From positions 1-41,850 of the forward strand of contig NZ_AJTQ01000238.1 of assembly GCF_000262345.1 (NCBI RefSeq): a stretch of 41,850 bases of DNA, given 5' to 3'. This stretch comes from Streptomyces xiaopingdaonensis. GTDB taxonomy: Bacteria > Actinomycetota > Actinomycetes > Streptomycetales > Streptomycetaceae. The stretch's first letter is position 1; each line of letters begins with the position of its first letter. The notes beneath the pieces are model-generated. The model was not told the DNA's origin, searched no databases, and was given only the letters and a program-made list of their open reading frames with translations. Below, in pieces: positions 7,642 to 14,588 of the stretch. Made by a program: the position numbers and the translations under genes.

Positions 7642-9369
7642 TCAGCCGGTCCGCGCCGTCCACACGAGGGTGCTGCCGCCGCCCTCCGGCCGTCCCAGCT
7701 CCAGGGAGCCGCCCAGCTTCCGGGCCCGAGCCGCCAGGTTCTCCAACCCGCTGCGCCGGCCGTCCTCCGGTATCCCCACGCCGTCGTCGCTGACCGTGAG
7801 CACCACACGGCCGGCGGCTGCCTGGAGGGCCACCTCCACCCGGCCCGCCTTCGCGTGGCGTGCCGCGTTGCTCAACGCCTCGCCGAGCGCGGCGAGTACG
7901 TGCTGCGCCACGTCGGCCGGCACGTCGGTGTCGAGGAGGCCCTCCATGCTGAGCCGCGGCGGGAAGCCGAGCACGGCGGCGCTCTCCTCGACGGCGCGGA
8001 CCACACGCGAGCGCAGGCCAGGGCCCGCCTCCTGCTCGGCGGCGCGGAGCCCGAAGATCGTGGACCGGATGATCTTGATGGTCTCGTCGAGGTCCCCGAC
8101 GGCCCGCAGGACGCGTTCGGCGGCTGCGGGCTCCTCGATCGTGCGCGAGGCACCCTGGAGGGTCATGCCCGTGGCGAAGAGGCGCTGGATCGCGAGGTCG
8201 TGGAGGTCCCGCGCGATCCGGTCGCGGTCCTCGAGAAGCGCCAACTGCTCGGCGTCCCTGCGGCGTTCGGCGAGTTCCAGGGCGAGCGCCGCCTGCCCGG
8301 CGAAGCCGCCGAGCGGGCTCGTCTCCTCCCGCGTGAGCGCGGGCGCGCCCGAGCGGCGTGCGAGGAGCAGCACTCCCTTGACCGACCCGGGCGTCTCGCC
8401 CGACTCGATGCCGAGCGGCACGGCGACGGCGGGCCCGAACCCCTCGGCGGCGTACGGGGTCGCGTCACGCGCGAGGTCGACGCAGGTCGAAGGCTCGCCC
8501 GTGCGGTAGGCGTGCCCGGGGAGCGTCCCGTCGAGCGGGACGGCGCTCCCGTGCCGCTCGTCGGCGCCCGCGCCCGTGGCGAGTTCGACGACGAGTTCCT
8601 CGCGCTCCGGTACCCGGACGGAGACGTCGGCGAGGTCGGCGCCGAGGATCTCCCGTGCCCGGTCCGCGATGAGTTCGAGGACCTGGGCACGGGTGCTGCC
8701 GGAGAGCAGGCTGCGGGTGATCTCGGCGCTCGCCTGTGTCCACCGCTGCTGGCGCTGGGACGCCTCGTAGAGGCGGGCGTTGTCGACGGCGACGCCGGCG
8801 GCGACGGAGAGCGTCGTGAGGACCGCCTCGTCGTCCTCGTCGAAGTCGGCGCCCTCCTTTTTGTCGGTGAGGTAGAGGTTGCCGAAGACCTCGTCGCGCA
8901 CCCTGATCGGGACGCCGAGGAAGGTGTGCATCGGCGGGTGGTCGGGCGGGAAGCCGTAGCTCGACGGGTGGTCGCCCAGCTCGGTGAGGCGCAACGGCTC
9001 GGGGTGGCGGATGAGTTCGCCGAGGATGCCGTGGCCCTCCGGGGGGTGGCCGATCCGCGCCGTCTGCTCGTCGTCGAGGCCGAAGGTGAGGAACTGGGAG
9101 AGCCTCTCGCCGTCCGGGCCTATCACGCCGAGGGCCGCGTACCGCGCGTCGACGAGGTGCGCGGCGGCCTCGGTGATCTCGCGCAGCACCTGCGCGAGAT
9201 CGAGTTGGCGGCCGACGCTCAGCACCGCCTCCAACAGGCTGTGGACCCGGTCACGGGTGCCGCGCGCCGAGTCGATGCGCGTCTGGAGTTCGTCGAGGAG
9301 CTGGTCCATGCGTAGCTGCCGCAGGTGCGGCGCCTGCAATCGAGGCTCCTCCCCGCCGACCGTCGTCAC
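7642..9369 (-). CDS. DevS/DosS-like haem GAF sensor histidine kinase
   Basis: A 575-residue soluble kinase laid out like mycobacterial DevS/DosS and Streptomyces OsdK: GAF-A (about 45-200), GAF-B (about 225-370), a HisKA_3 dimerisation/phosphoacceptor helix, then a HATPase domain. In GAF-A the motif PPDHPPMHTFLGVP places His144 where DevS has its proximal haem ligand His149. Tyr166 (NLYLTDK) matches the distal Tyr171. The phosphoacceptor is His390 in DRDRIARDLHDLAIQRLF. The ATP site has EALSNAARHAK and DDGVGIP. The GTG at 9369 is chosen because GGAGGA sits just upstream; a further-upstream ATG at 9426 overlaps a likely -10 (TACGGT on the minus strand). It should sense O2, NO, CO or redox state. 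Its probable partner regulator is at 12487-13218, not adjacent. Confidence 0.9.
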   Translation of the reverse strand: MTTVGGEEPRLQAPHLRQLRMDQLLDELQTRIDSARGTRDRVHSLLEAVLSVGRQLDLAQVLREITEAAAHLVDARYAALGVIGPDGERLSQFLTFGLDDEQTARIGHPPEGHGILGELIRHPEPLRLTELGDHPSSYGFPPDHPPMHTFLGVPIRVRDEVFGNLYLTDKKEGADFDEDDEAVLTTLSVAAGVAVDNARLYEASQRQQRWTQASAEITRSLLSGSTRAQVLELIADRAREILGADLADVSVRVPEREELVVELATGAGADERHGSAVPLDGTLPGHAYRTGEPSTCVDLARDATPYAAEGFGPAVAVPLGIESGETPGSVKGVLLLARRSGAPALTREETSPLGGFAGQAALALELAERRRDAEQLALLEDRDRIARDLHDLAIQRLFATGMTLQGASRTIEEPAAAERVLRAVGDLDETIKIIRSTIFGLRAAEQEAGPGLRSRVVRAVEESAAVLGFPPRLSMEGLLDTDVPADVAQHVLAALGEALSNAARHAKAGRVEVALQAAAGRVVLTVSDDGVGIPEDGRRSGLENLAARARKLGGSLELGRPEGGGSTLVWTARTG

Positions 9370-9481
9370 CCGTCCTCCTCCGTCCGCCGGGGCGCTGCAC
9401 CGGGCTCCGAGAGCCACCGGCATCACCGTAGCGGGCGCGTCGACCGGGGTACGGAGGGGCCCCGGCGGGGGAGGGCGCGGG

Positions 9482-9874
9482 TCAGCCGGCGAGGCGCCGT
9501 CCGGTGACGGCGGAGCCGACGTCGGCGCGTACGGCCTCGGCGCCCTCCCGGTCCGCGGCGTCGAGGGTGGTGAGGGCGGCGGGAGAGAGACCGTCCTGCC
9601 GTTGAGGGCGTGCTCGCGGGGCAGCGCGCGAGTACGCGGCGGGGCCGACCCGGGTCCGTGCGGGTGCCGTTACGTGCCTCGTCGCGCACGGCCTCGATCC
9701 GCCGGTGCTCGCCGACGAGCCCGTCGACGTGCTCGGGAAACGCGACGTGCAGCGCGGGGAAGAGGCCGCTGCGCCTGCCCGGCCACCATCCGGGCCGACG
9801 GCGTCGAAGCGGCACTCGCGCACTCCGGCACCGTCCCCCGGCCTCTGCGTCTGCGGGTCTCCGGTGCTCGTCAC
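9482..9874 (-). pseudogene. Frameshifted remnant, probably hemerythrin-like (HHE)
   Basis: The minus strand shows strong third-position GC that jumps between frames. One frame reads RECRFDAVGPDGG. A second then reads LFPALHVAFPEHVDGL followed by VGEHRRIEAVRDEA. A short third-frame stretch gives REHALNGR, and the first frame resumes as LTTLDAADREGAEAVRADV down to a stop at 9482. Joined, the pieces resemble the His/Glu helices of hemerythrin HHE proteins (H-x-x-PEH, EHRRIE, REHAL). At least two or three indels are required, so it is unlikely to give a functional protein unless the assembly is wrong. Its place beside a haem sensor kinase would suit an oxygen- or NO-binding protein. The family call is inference from motif shape. 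Confidence 0.45.
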
Positions 9875-10565
9875 GGCCGTCGAGGGAGCCGTGGCCGAAC
9901 CGCCTCCGCGCGCCCGGGTGTTCGCGGAACGGTTGCTGCCCGACTGAGGGGCTGCCGGCGGGTCCTGGGCAGCGGTGCCTTGGTCGGGTGCGTGGCTGGG
10001 ACGGTGCGTCGGCCGTCGTGCCCGGGCAACTCGTGGGCCGGTGGGCGTGGTTGGTCAGCTGCGTCGAGATCCGGGGCCGTGAGGGTGCGTGCCGGTGACG
10101 GAGCTGTCCGTGCGGTGGCCATGGTGCGTTCCGTGCCCGGGCGCAGGCGCCGGGCCGTCCGCGGAAGGCGATTAGGCCGACGGGGGCGCCGGCGCCGGGA
10201 GGACGGATGCCCTGGTGGAGGGGTGCGTCTCCCGTTCCGTGGCACTGGTCGGGCGCGTGCTTGTGGGGCGGTGCGTCGGCTCGGGGGCAACGCGCGGGGT
10301 GCGAGGGGCGGTTGGCCGGAGGGCCGGGAAGGTGCGGGCTCTTCGCGGACGGAGCCGTTCTCACGAATGTCGGGTGTACGTCCACGGCTGCGGCGCCTTT
10401 CCGTCCCTGCGCCTGGCCGCGTGGCGCTGGACGCGTGCGTCGGATTGCGGGACCGGTCGGCCGACGGGTGAACCGGCAGAGGTGGCTCAGCCGTTGGGCC
10501 GCGAGGGCTCGGCCATGCGGCGCCACGCCTGTGGCGGGGGAGGCGGGCGCATCAGCCGAGGAAAC
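9875..10565. other. Non-coding or decayed stretch with a diverged direct repeat
   Basis: No open frame in this stretch has consistent GC-rich third positions or a ribosome site. The plus strand is notably G- and T-rich. A segment around 9975-10052 recurs in diverged form around 10239-10312: both contain TGGTCGG, then GGTGCGTCGGC, then GGGCAAC or GGGGCAAC at similar spacing. This suggests an old duplication or decayed genes. A truncated or lost member of the neighbouring stress-gene block is possible but cannot be shown. Confidence 0.35.
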
Positions 10566-10579
10566 GGGCCGGGAGGCCC
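10566..10579. promoter_or_regulatory. GGGCC-N4-GGCCC palindrome, box 1
   Basis: GGGCC-GGGA-GGCCC, a perfect 5+4+5 palindrome 99 bases upstream of the 53-residue ORF. It has the same geometry as the mycobacterial DosR box core (GGGAC-N4-GTCCC). It is one of four such elements in 2 kb between the DevS-like and DevR-like genes, and is proposed as the binding site of that regulator. Confidence 0.5.
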
Positions 10580-10678
10580 AACGTCCGGGCTGCCGAAGCG
10601 GGTTACGGTCGTGCGCGTCGAGACGGGGGCCGGGCGCGTACGGACGCCGTCCGGGAGCGAGGAAGCGGAGGGAGACCG

Positions 10679-10840
10679 ATGAGTGCGAGTGAGGTCCTGG
10701 TGCGGCCGTACCTGGTCTCGCGCAGGTGTGCGGCCCGTGCCGTCGCCCGGATCGCCCGTGCCGAACGGCCCGGCACGCCGTCCCCCGCCACCGCCGGGGC
10801 CGGCGCACCGGCGTCGGGCAGGCGTCCGCGGGGCCGCTGA
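10679..10840 (+). CDS. Small basic protein of unknown function (53 residues)
   Basis: An ATG at 10679 follows a strong ribosome site (GGAGGGAG, four bases upstream) and opens a 53-residue frame whose third positions are nearly all G or C. The protein starts MSASEVLVRPYLVSRRCAARA, is Arg/Ala-rich through residue ~30 and ends in a Pro/Gly/Ala-rich tail (GRRPRGR). No membrane segment or enzyme motif is visible. A GGGCC-N4-GGCCC palindrome lies about 100 bases upstream and another follows 73 bases downstream, so it appears to belong to the local stress regulon. I do not recognise the family; it could also be the truncated start of a once longer gene. Confidence 0.5.
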   Translation: MSASEVLVRPYLVSRRCAARAVARIARAERPGTPSPATAGAGAPASGRRPRGR

Positions 10841-10913
10841 ACTCCGTCGGCCGATGCCCGTGGAACGGTGATGCGGCCCCGGTTGGGTACCGTCGCCTCC
10901 GGGCCGCCCCTCC

Positions 10914-10927
10914 GGGCCCAACGGCCC
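10914..10927. promoter_or_regulatory. GGGCC-N4-GGCCC palindrome, box 2
   Basis: GGGCC-CAAC-GGCCC, 81 bases before the GTG of the SLOG-like gene. With its flanks (CCGGGCCCAACGGCCCT) it is identical over 16-17 bases to the box in front of the response regulator (12406-12419), which argues against coincidence. Confidence 0.55.
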
Positions 10928-11007
10928 TTTCGCACGGCTTTCCGTGGCCTGTACTCGACACGGCCCGGGGACGGAGGCGCTCGCGTGGCGGTACGAGGAG
11001 GCGCAGG

Positions 11008-11508
11008 GTGATCGGTGTCGTCGGGCACACGGACCTCACCGCGCGGACGCTGCGGCGGCTCGCGCGGGAGCTGCCGGTGCTGCTCAGGGAATCGGCGGGG
11101 GAGTGCGCGGGGGCCGTCGTGCGGGCGGGTGCGGGGTTGCCGCTGCTCGCGGCGCGGGCGGCGCGGCGGGTGGGGCTGCCCGTCGTCGTCGCGCTGCCGT
11201 GGCTCGGCGGCCGTCCGGCGGGGCTCGCCGGCCAGGACGCCGTCGCCGCCGGCGAGTTGCTGATGCTCGCGGCCTTCGCCCGTCCCCTCTCCTACGACCC
11301 GCACGACCGCGCCGAGTGCATCGCGGCCGACGAGGGCCTCGTCCGCAACTGCGCCCGGCTCGTGGCCGTCTGGGACGGCTCCCACAGCGACGGGCGGGAC
11401 GCCACGGCGCACCTCGTCGCCTACGCACGGGCGCACAGGGTGCGCGTCGACGTCCACTGGCCGCGGTACGCACGCCGCGCGGTTTCGCTTCCCGGGGTAC
11501 GCGACTGA
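11008..11508 (+). CDS. SLOG-like (LOG/DprA-superfamily) nucleotide-binding protein
   Basis: A 166-residue Rossmann-like protein. The GTG at 11008 is supported by GAGGAGG six bases upstream; the longer open frame upstream is not coding. It begins VIGVVGHTDLT, the glycine-rich first strand typical of SLOG-family proteins that bind nucleotides or NAD-derived ligands. It continues with an AGAGLPLLAARAARRVGLPVVV helix-strand, a central PLSYDPHDRAECIAADEGLV segment and the late motif LVAVWDGSHSDGRDATAHLV, where the D-G pair lines the usual ligand pocket. In other genomes such proteins often lie near stress or signalling genes. Box 2 lies 81 bases upstream, suggesting control by the DevR-like regulator. 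The ligand is unknown. Its stop codon falls in the first unit of the 25-bp repeat. Confidence 0.75.
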   Translation: MIGVVGHTDLTARTLRRLARELPVLLRESAGECAGAVVRAGAGLPLLAARAARRVGLPVVVALPWLGGRPAGLAGQDAVAAGELLMLAAFARPLSYDPHDRAECIAADEGLVRNCARLVAVWDGSHSDGRDATAHLVAYARAHRVRVDVHWPRYARRAVSLPGVRD

Positions 11509-11677
11509 GACGGCGGTCCGGGTTCGCGGCTGAGACGGCTTTCCTTGCGCCGTGACTGAGGCGGTTCCTCCGGGCTCGTGGCTCAGGCGGCTTCCCCGGT
11601 TCGCGATTGCGGCGACTCTCCCGAACCCGGACCGGGACCGTCCCCCGAGTCCGCGACCGAGACGGCCCACGCCGCGA
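11501..11677 (+). repeat. Seven-unit degenerate 25-bp tandem repeat
   Basis: Seven head-to-tail units of 25 bp (one of 27) begin at 11501, 11526, 11551, 11578, 11603, 11628 and 11653. The consensus opens GCGACTGAGACGGC, continues with a variable NNTCC and ends CGGGTTC. Units 1, 2, 4 and 7 are easiest to see; units 5 and 6 are more diverged. Unit 1 contains the stop codon of the SLOG-like gene, and the array fills the space before box 3. A period of 25 is not a multiple of three, so it is not coding. Confidence 0.6.
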
Positions 11678-11751
11678 GCCCCCGTGCTCCACCCGTCCGC
11701 CGGCCCGGCGGCACGTCCCCGGCGCGTGCGGCGTCGGGAGGACGTCGGCTC

Positions 11752-11765
11752 GGGACCTTGGGCCC
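11752..11765. promoter_or_regulatory. GGGAC-N4-GGCCC palindrome, box 3
   Basis: GGGAC-CTTG-GGCCC, a hybrid element: the left half equals the mycobacterial DosR half-site and the right half equals that of boxes 1, 2 and 4. It is 173 bases upstream of the ATG of the FMN-binding protein, further than boxes 2 and 4 are from their genes. Confidence 0.45.
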
Positions 11766-11938
11766 TGGCCGCACCACGGCGCCCGGCATTGACTGGAGGG
11801 AGGACGACCGCCGGGCAGGCGCCGTGGCGCCGCCACCGCCCTCGCACGGCCTCCGGGCCCGCCGTACCGAAGGTCCGCGTCCTGCGCACCTGCCACGCGA
11901 GCGGCCGCACGCAGCGGCGTCGATGGGGAGTGAGACCG

Positions 11939-12382
11939 ATGACCGAGACCACCGGCCGGTGGAAAGCCCCGCAGTCCGGCCTCGTACGGAAGCCGTCCCC
12001 CAGCGAGCTGCCCCGGCCCGAGGCCCTCGCGCTGCTGGACAGCGTGCCGATCGGGCGCGTCCTCTTCAGCCACCAGGCCCTGCCCGCCGTCCGGTTGGTG
12101 AACCACGTCGTCGTCGACGAGGACGTGGTGATCCGCACCCACGCCGGCGCCGCGCTCCTCGGCTCGGCACAGGACGGCGCGGTCGTCGCCTACCAGGCCG
12201 ACGAGGTCGACCTGGTGCGTCGCCGCGGCTGGAGCGTGACGGTCACGGGCGTCGCGAAGCTGGTGGGGGACCGCGCGGCGCAGCGGCGCTACCGCGAGAT
12301 GCTGCACCCGTGGGTCGGCGGCCGGATGGACCAGGTCGTCCGCATCAGCATCGACTACCTCACCGGGCTCCGCTTCGGCTGA
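11939..12382 (+). CDS. Pyridoxamine 5'-phosphate oxidase-like FMN-binding split-barrel protein
   Basis: A 147-residue protein, ATG at 11939 with GGGGAG about eight bases upstream (an ATG at 11922 is a less likely alternative). After a short tail the PNPOx-like split barrel begins at [16 protein letters not shown]. It continues through [23 protein letters not shown] and a [13 protein letters not shown] strand, and ends with [15 protein letters not shown], a common closing strand of the family. Such proteins bind flavin or deazaflavin cofactors and may act as reductases. Mycobacterial DosR-regulon members such as Rv3129 are of this type, so its place just upstream of a DevR-like regulator is telling. 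Box 3 lies upstream and box 4 follows 23 bases after the stop. Confidence 0.85.
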   Translation: MTETTGRWKAPQSGLVRKPSPSELPRPEALALLDSVPIGRVLFSHQALPAVRLVNHVVVDEDVVIRTHAGAALLGSAQDGAVVAYQADEVDLVRRRGWSVTVTGVAKLVGDRAAQRRYREMLHPWVGGRMDQVVRISIDYLTGLRFG

Positions 12383-12405
12383 CCTGCCACCCGGCCTCCT
12401 CGACC

Positions 12406-12419
12406 GGGCCCAACGGCCC
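12406..12419. promoter_or_regulatory. GGGCC-N4-GGCCC palindrome, box 4
   Basis: GGGCC-CAAC-GGCCC, 67 bases before the response-regulator ATG and the same sequence as box 2. Its position suggests autoregulation of the DevR-like gene. Confidence 0.55.
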
Positions 12420-12486
12420 TGTCGACCTCCGGAACGCGCGAGGAGAATGGCGGTACGCACTCGACGTACCAGGCAGGAGGCCAGCG

Positions 12487-13218
12487 ATGTCGGCCCAGCA
12501 CGAGCAGCCCCGGCAGCGGCCGGACGGGGAAGGGTCCGTCGGCGTCTTCCTCCTCGACGACCACGAGGTGGTGCGCCGCGGCGTCCGCGACCTGCTGGAG
12601 GCCGAGGACGGACTCACCGTCGTCGGTGAGGCGGCCACTGCCGACGAGGCCCTCGTCCGCGTCCCCGCGCTCCGCCCCGACGTCGCCGTCCTCGACGTGC
12701 GGCTGCCCGACGGCGACGGCGTCCAGGTCTGCCGTCAACTCCGTTCGCGCTGCCCCCAGTTGGCCTGTCTGATGCTCACCTCGTTCGACGAGGAGGAGGC
12801 GCTCCTCGACGCCATCATGGCCGGCGCATCCGGCTACGTGCTCAAGCAGATCAGCGGCACCGACCTCGTCACCGCCGTCCGCACGCTCGCCTCGGGGCAG
12901 TCGATGCTCGACCCGGGGGCGACGACGCGGCTGATGGAGCGGCTCAGGGGCGGCGGGACCGCCGAGGAGGAGACGCTGCCCGGACTCACCGAGCGCGAGC
13001 GGGAGATCCTCCAGCTCATCGGCGACGGTCTCACCAACCGGGAGATAGGCGCCCGCCTCTACCTGGCGGAGAAGACGGTCAAGAACCACATCTCGCGGCT
13101 CCTCGCCAAGCTCGGCGTGGAGCGCCGGGTGCAGGCCGCGGTGATCGCCACGCAGGCGCTCCCGGCCAAGGACGTCCCGCGGACCGAGCGCCGTCCGGGC
13201 GCCCGGGCCGGCGGCTGA
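12487..13218 (+). CDS. DevR/DosR-like NarL-family response regulator
   Basis: A 243-residue two-domain regulator, ATG at 12487 with AGGAGG six bases upstream. After a 17-residue tail the receiver domain reads [18 protein letters not shown], phosphoacceptor Asp70 in [13 protein letters not shown], and Lys120 in GASGYVLKQ. The LuxR-type helix-turn-helix follows: [21 protein letters not shown], then [22 protein letters not shown]. Long stretches match what I know of mycobacterial DosR ([28 protein letters not shown]), so orthology with DevR or Streptomyces OsdR is likely. Its cognate kinase is probably the DevS-like protein at 7642-9369. Box 4 upstream suggests autoregulation. A long hairpin (13241-13300) ends the gene. 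Confidence 0.92.
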   Translation: MSAQHEQPRQRPDGEGSVGVFLLDDHEVVRRGVRDLLEAEDGLTVVGEAATADEALVRVPALRPDVAVLDVRLPDGDGVQVCRQLRSRCPQLACLMLTSFDEEEALLDAIMAGASGYVLKQISGTDLVTAVRTLASGQSMLDPGATTRLMERLRGGGTAEEETLPGLTEREREILQLIGDGLTNREIGARLYLAEKTVKNHISRLLAKLGVERRVQAAVIATQALPAKDVPRTERRPGARAGG

Positions 13219-13240
13219 CCGGCGCCCGCTTCCTCGCGGC

Positions 13241-13300
13241 GGAGCGGCCCGCCGCGACCTCCCCACCCCGGAAGGCGGTTCGGTCGCGGCGGACCGCTCC
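13241..13300. terminator. Long-stem terminator between convergent genes
   Basis: A 19-nt arm (13241-13259, GGAGCGGCCCGCCGCGACC) pairs with 13282-13300 with a single mismatch over a 22-nt loop. It sits 22 bases past the response-regulator stop and 10 bases past the stop of the convergent membrane gene, so it serves both strands. Confidence 0.85.
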
Positions 13301-13309
13301 TGCTGCGCG

Positions 13310-14248
13310 TCACTTCTCGACGCGCGACTCCTGCCACGCCTTGGCGGCGAGGTCGGCCATCTCGTCCTCGGAGAGCGCGTCGGCGGACATGCCCTTCTGC
13401 TCCGTGTACAAGACCGTTCCGATGGTGCTGGAGTCGGCCCAGGCGCACACGGACATCTGCATCCTGCCGCTCGCACCGGTGAACTTGGTGCACTTGAGGA
13501 GATCCCCGTCGAAACCGGAGGGGCTCTTCTCCTTCCACTCCGAGTCCTCGGGCTTGACGCCGAGCTTGGAGACGGACTTCGTCTGCTCCTCGATGAGGAA
13601 GTCGAGGGACGTCTCCGGGTCGGAGAGCGCGCCGAACGCGCCGGCGAGCTGCACCTTCTTCTGCCCCGAGGAGTACTGCGCCGAGACGTCGCCGTCCGCG
13701 TCGAGGTCGGGGATCTTCTTGGTCTTGCCGCTGCCGCTCTTCAACTCGCCCGTCTCGCCGCGCTTCACGTCGCCCTGGCGGTCGTACTCGCCGGCGAGCT
13801 TCTGCGGCGGCTCCAGCTTGTACGAGGCGCCGTCGCCGCCGACGACACCGGTGGCGAAGAGCCCGCCCACGACCGCGGCGACGACGACCACGGCGCCGAC
13901 GACGATGCCGATCGTCTTCCCCTTGCCGCCCCCGCCCTGCGGCGGGACGGGCATCCCCGGCTGCTGCGGCGGGCCGTACGGCGGCTGTCCGGGCGGCTGT
14001 TGACCGTAGGGACCGGGCTGTCCCTGCTGACCGTAGGGACCGGGCTGGCCCGGCTGCCCGTAGGGACCCGGCTGCCCGGGCTGACCCTGCTCCCCGTAAT
14101 GCCCCGGCTGCCCGGGCTGCCCCGGCTGCTGCGGGTATCCGTACCCCTGCTGGGGCGGCACTCCGCCCGGTTGCCCCGGCTGCTGCGGGTATCCGTATCC
14201 GGGCTGCTGCGGCTGGCCGCCGTACGGGCCGGGCTGGTTGGTGCTCAT
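13310..14248 (-). CDS. Pro/Gly/Gln-rich single-span membrane protein, paralogue A
   Basis: A 312-residue protein from the ATG at 14248, with GGGGGAG upstream; the longer open frame above it is not coding. The first ~108 residues are low-complexity repeats of PGQPG, PYGQ and GYGYPQQ, followed by [10 protein letters not shown] and one membrane helix ([25 protein letters not shown]). An exported domain of about 175 residues then contains two cysteines (LKCTKF and SVCAWAD), perhaps a disulfide. The orientation should be N-in, C-out. The ectodomain ends [16 protein letters not shown]. The next gene upstream on the same strand (14589-15593) is a clear paralogue with identical layout. I recognise the architecture as common in Streptomyces but not its function. 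Confidence 0.85.
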   Translation of the reverse strand: MSTNQPGPYGGQPQQPGYGYPQQPGQPGGVPPQQGYGYPQQPGQPGQPGHYGEQGQPGQPGPYGQPGQPGPYGQQGQPGPYGQQPPGQPPYGPPQQPGMPVPPQGGGGKGKTIGIVVGAVVVVAAVVGGLFATGVVGGDGASYKLEPPQKLAGEYDRQGDVKRGETGELKSGSGKTKKIPDLDADGDVSAQYSSGQKKVQLAGAFGALSDPETSLDFLIEEQTKSVSKLGVKPEDSEWKEKSPSGFDGDLLKCTKFTGASGRMQMSVCAWADSSTIGTVLYTEQKGMSADALSEDEMADLAAKAWQESRVEK

Positions 14249-14588
14249 GATCGGGTGCTCCCCCTTGCAGGCGTGTACGTGAACAGGCGGGGCCATCCTG
14301 GCGGACCGGCTCCCGACCGCACCCCCGAGCACCGACTCCGTTCCCGGACGGAGACACTCCGCTGACAAAGCTGCTGCCTGCGGTCCGAGCCGCCCTCTCG
14401 CTCGAAAGCCGAGATCCCCCGGGGGCGTTCGGGCAGTACACCCGAAGTGAGCCGCGTACCGCAACACTTGGCGGAGCCGTCAGCACTCGTGCGCACACCG
14501 CCCGCGGGCGGCGGCCCGCCCCCCCCGGAACGCTGTCCCTTTGTCCTGGGCCAGGACAACTCACGCCACGCGCCCGCAGGTCGGCCGG
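14249..14588. other. Intergenic region between the two paralogues, with a 19-bp palindrome
   Basis: No gene is supported here. The notable element is TTGTCCTGG-G-CCAGGACAA (14541-14559), a perfect 9+1+9 palindrome 30 bases past the stop of paralogue B. It could be a terminator for B or an operator ahead of A. The rest, ending in the GGGGGAG ribosome site at 14255-14262, presumably carries the promoter of paralogue A, though no clear hexamers were found. Confidence 0.45.

Noticed and set aside
10446..10462. GGACC-GGTC-GGCCG as a fifth palindromic box
   Set aside because: Both half-sites have a mismatch, and no gene starts within 200 bases downstream.
9423..11039. A 538-residue minus-strand open frame
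   Set aside because: It is Arg/Pro/His-rich, has no ribosome site, runs antisense to the SLOG-like gene start and shows coding-like codon use only in a short part (the hemerythrin-like remnant). It is an artefact of high GC.
11634..11644. GGGAC-C-GTCCC as another DosR-like box
   Set aside because: The centre is one base instead of four, so the half-sites would lie on the wrong helical face; it belongs to unit 6 of the tandem repeat.
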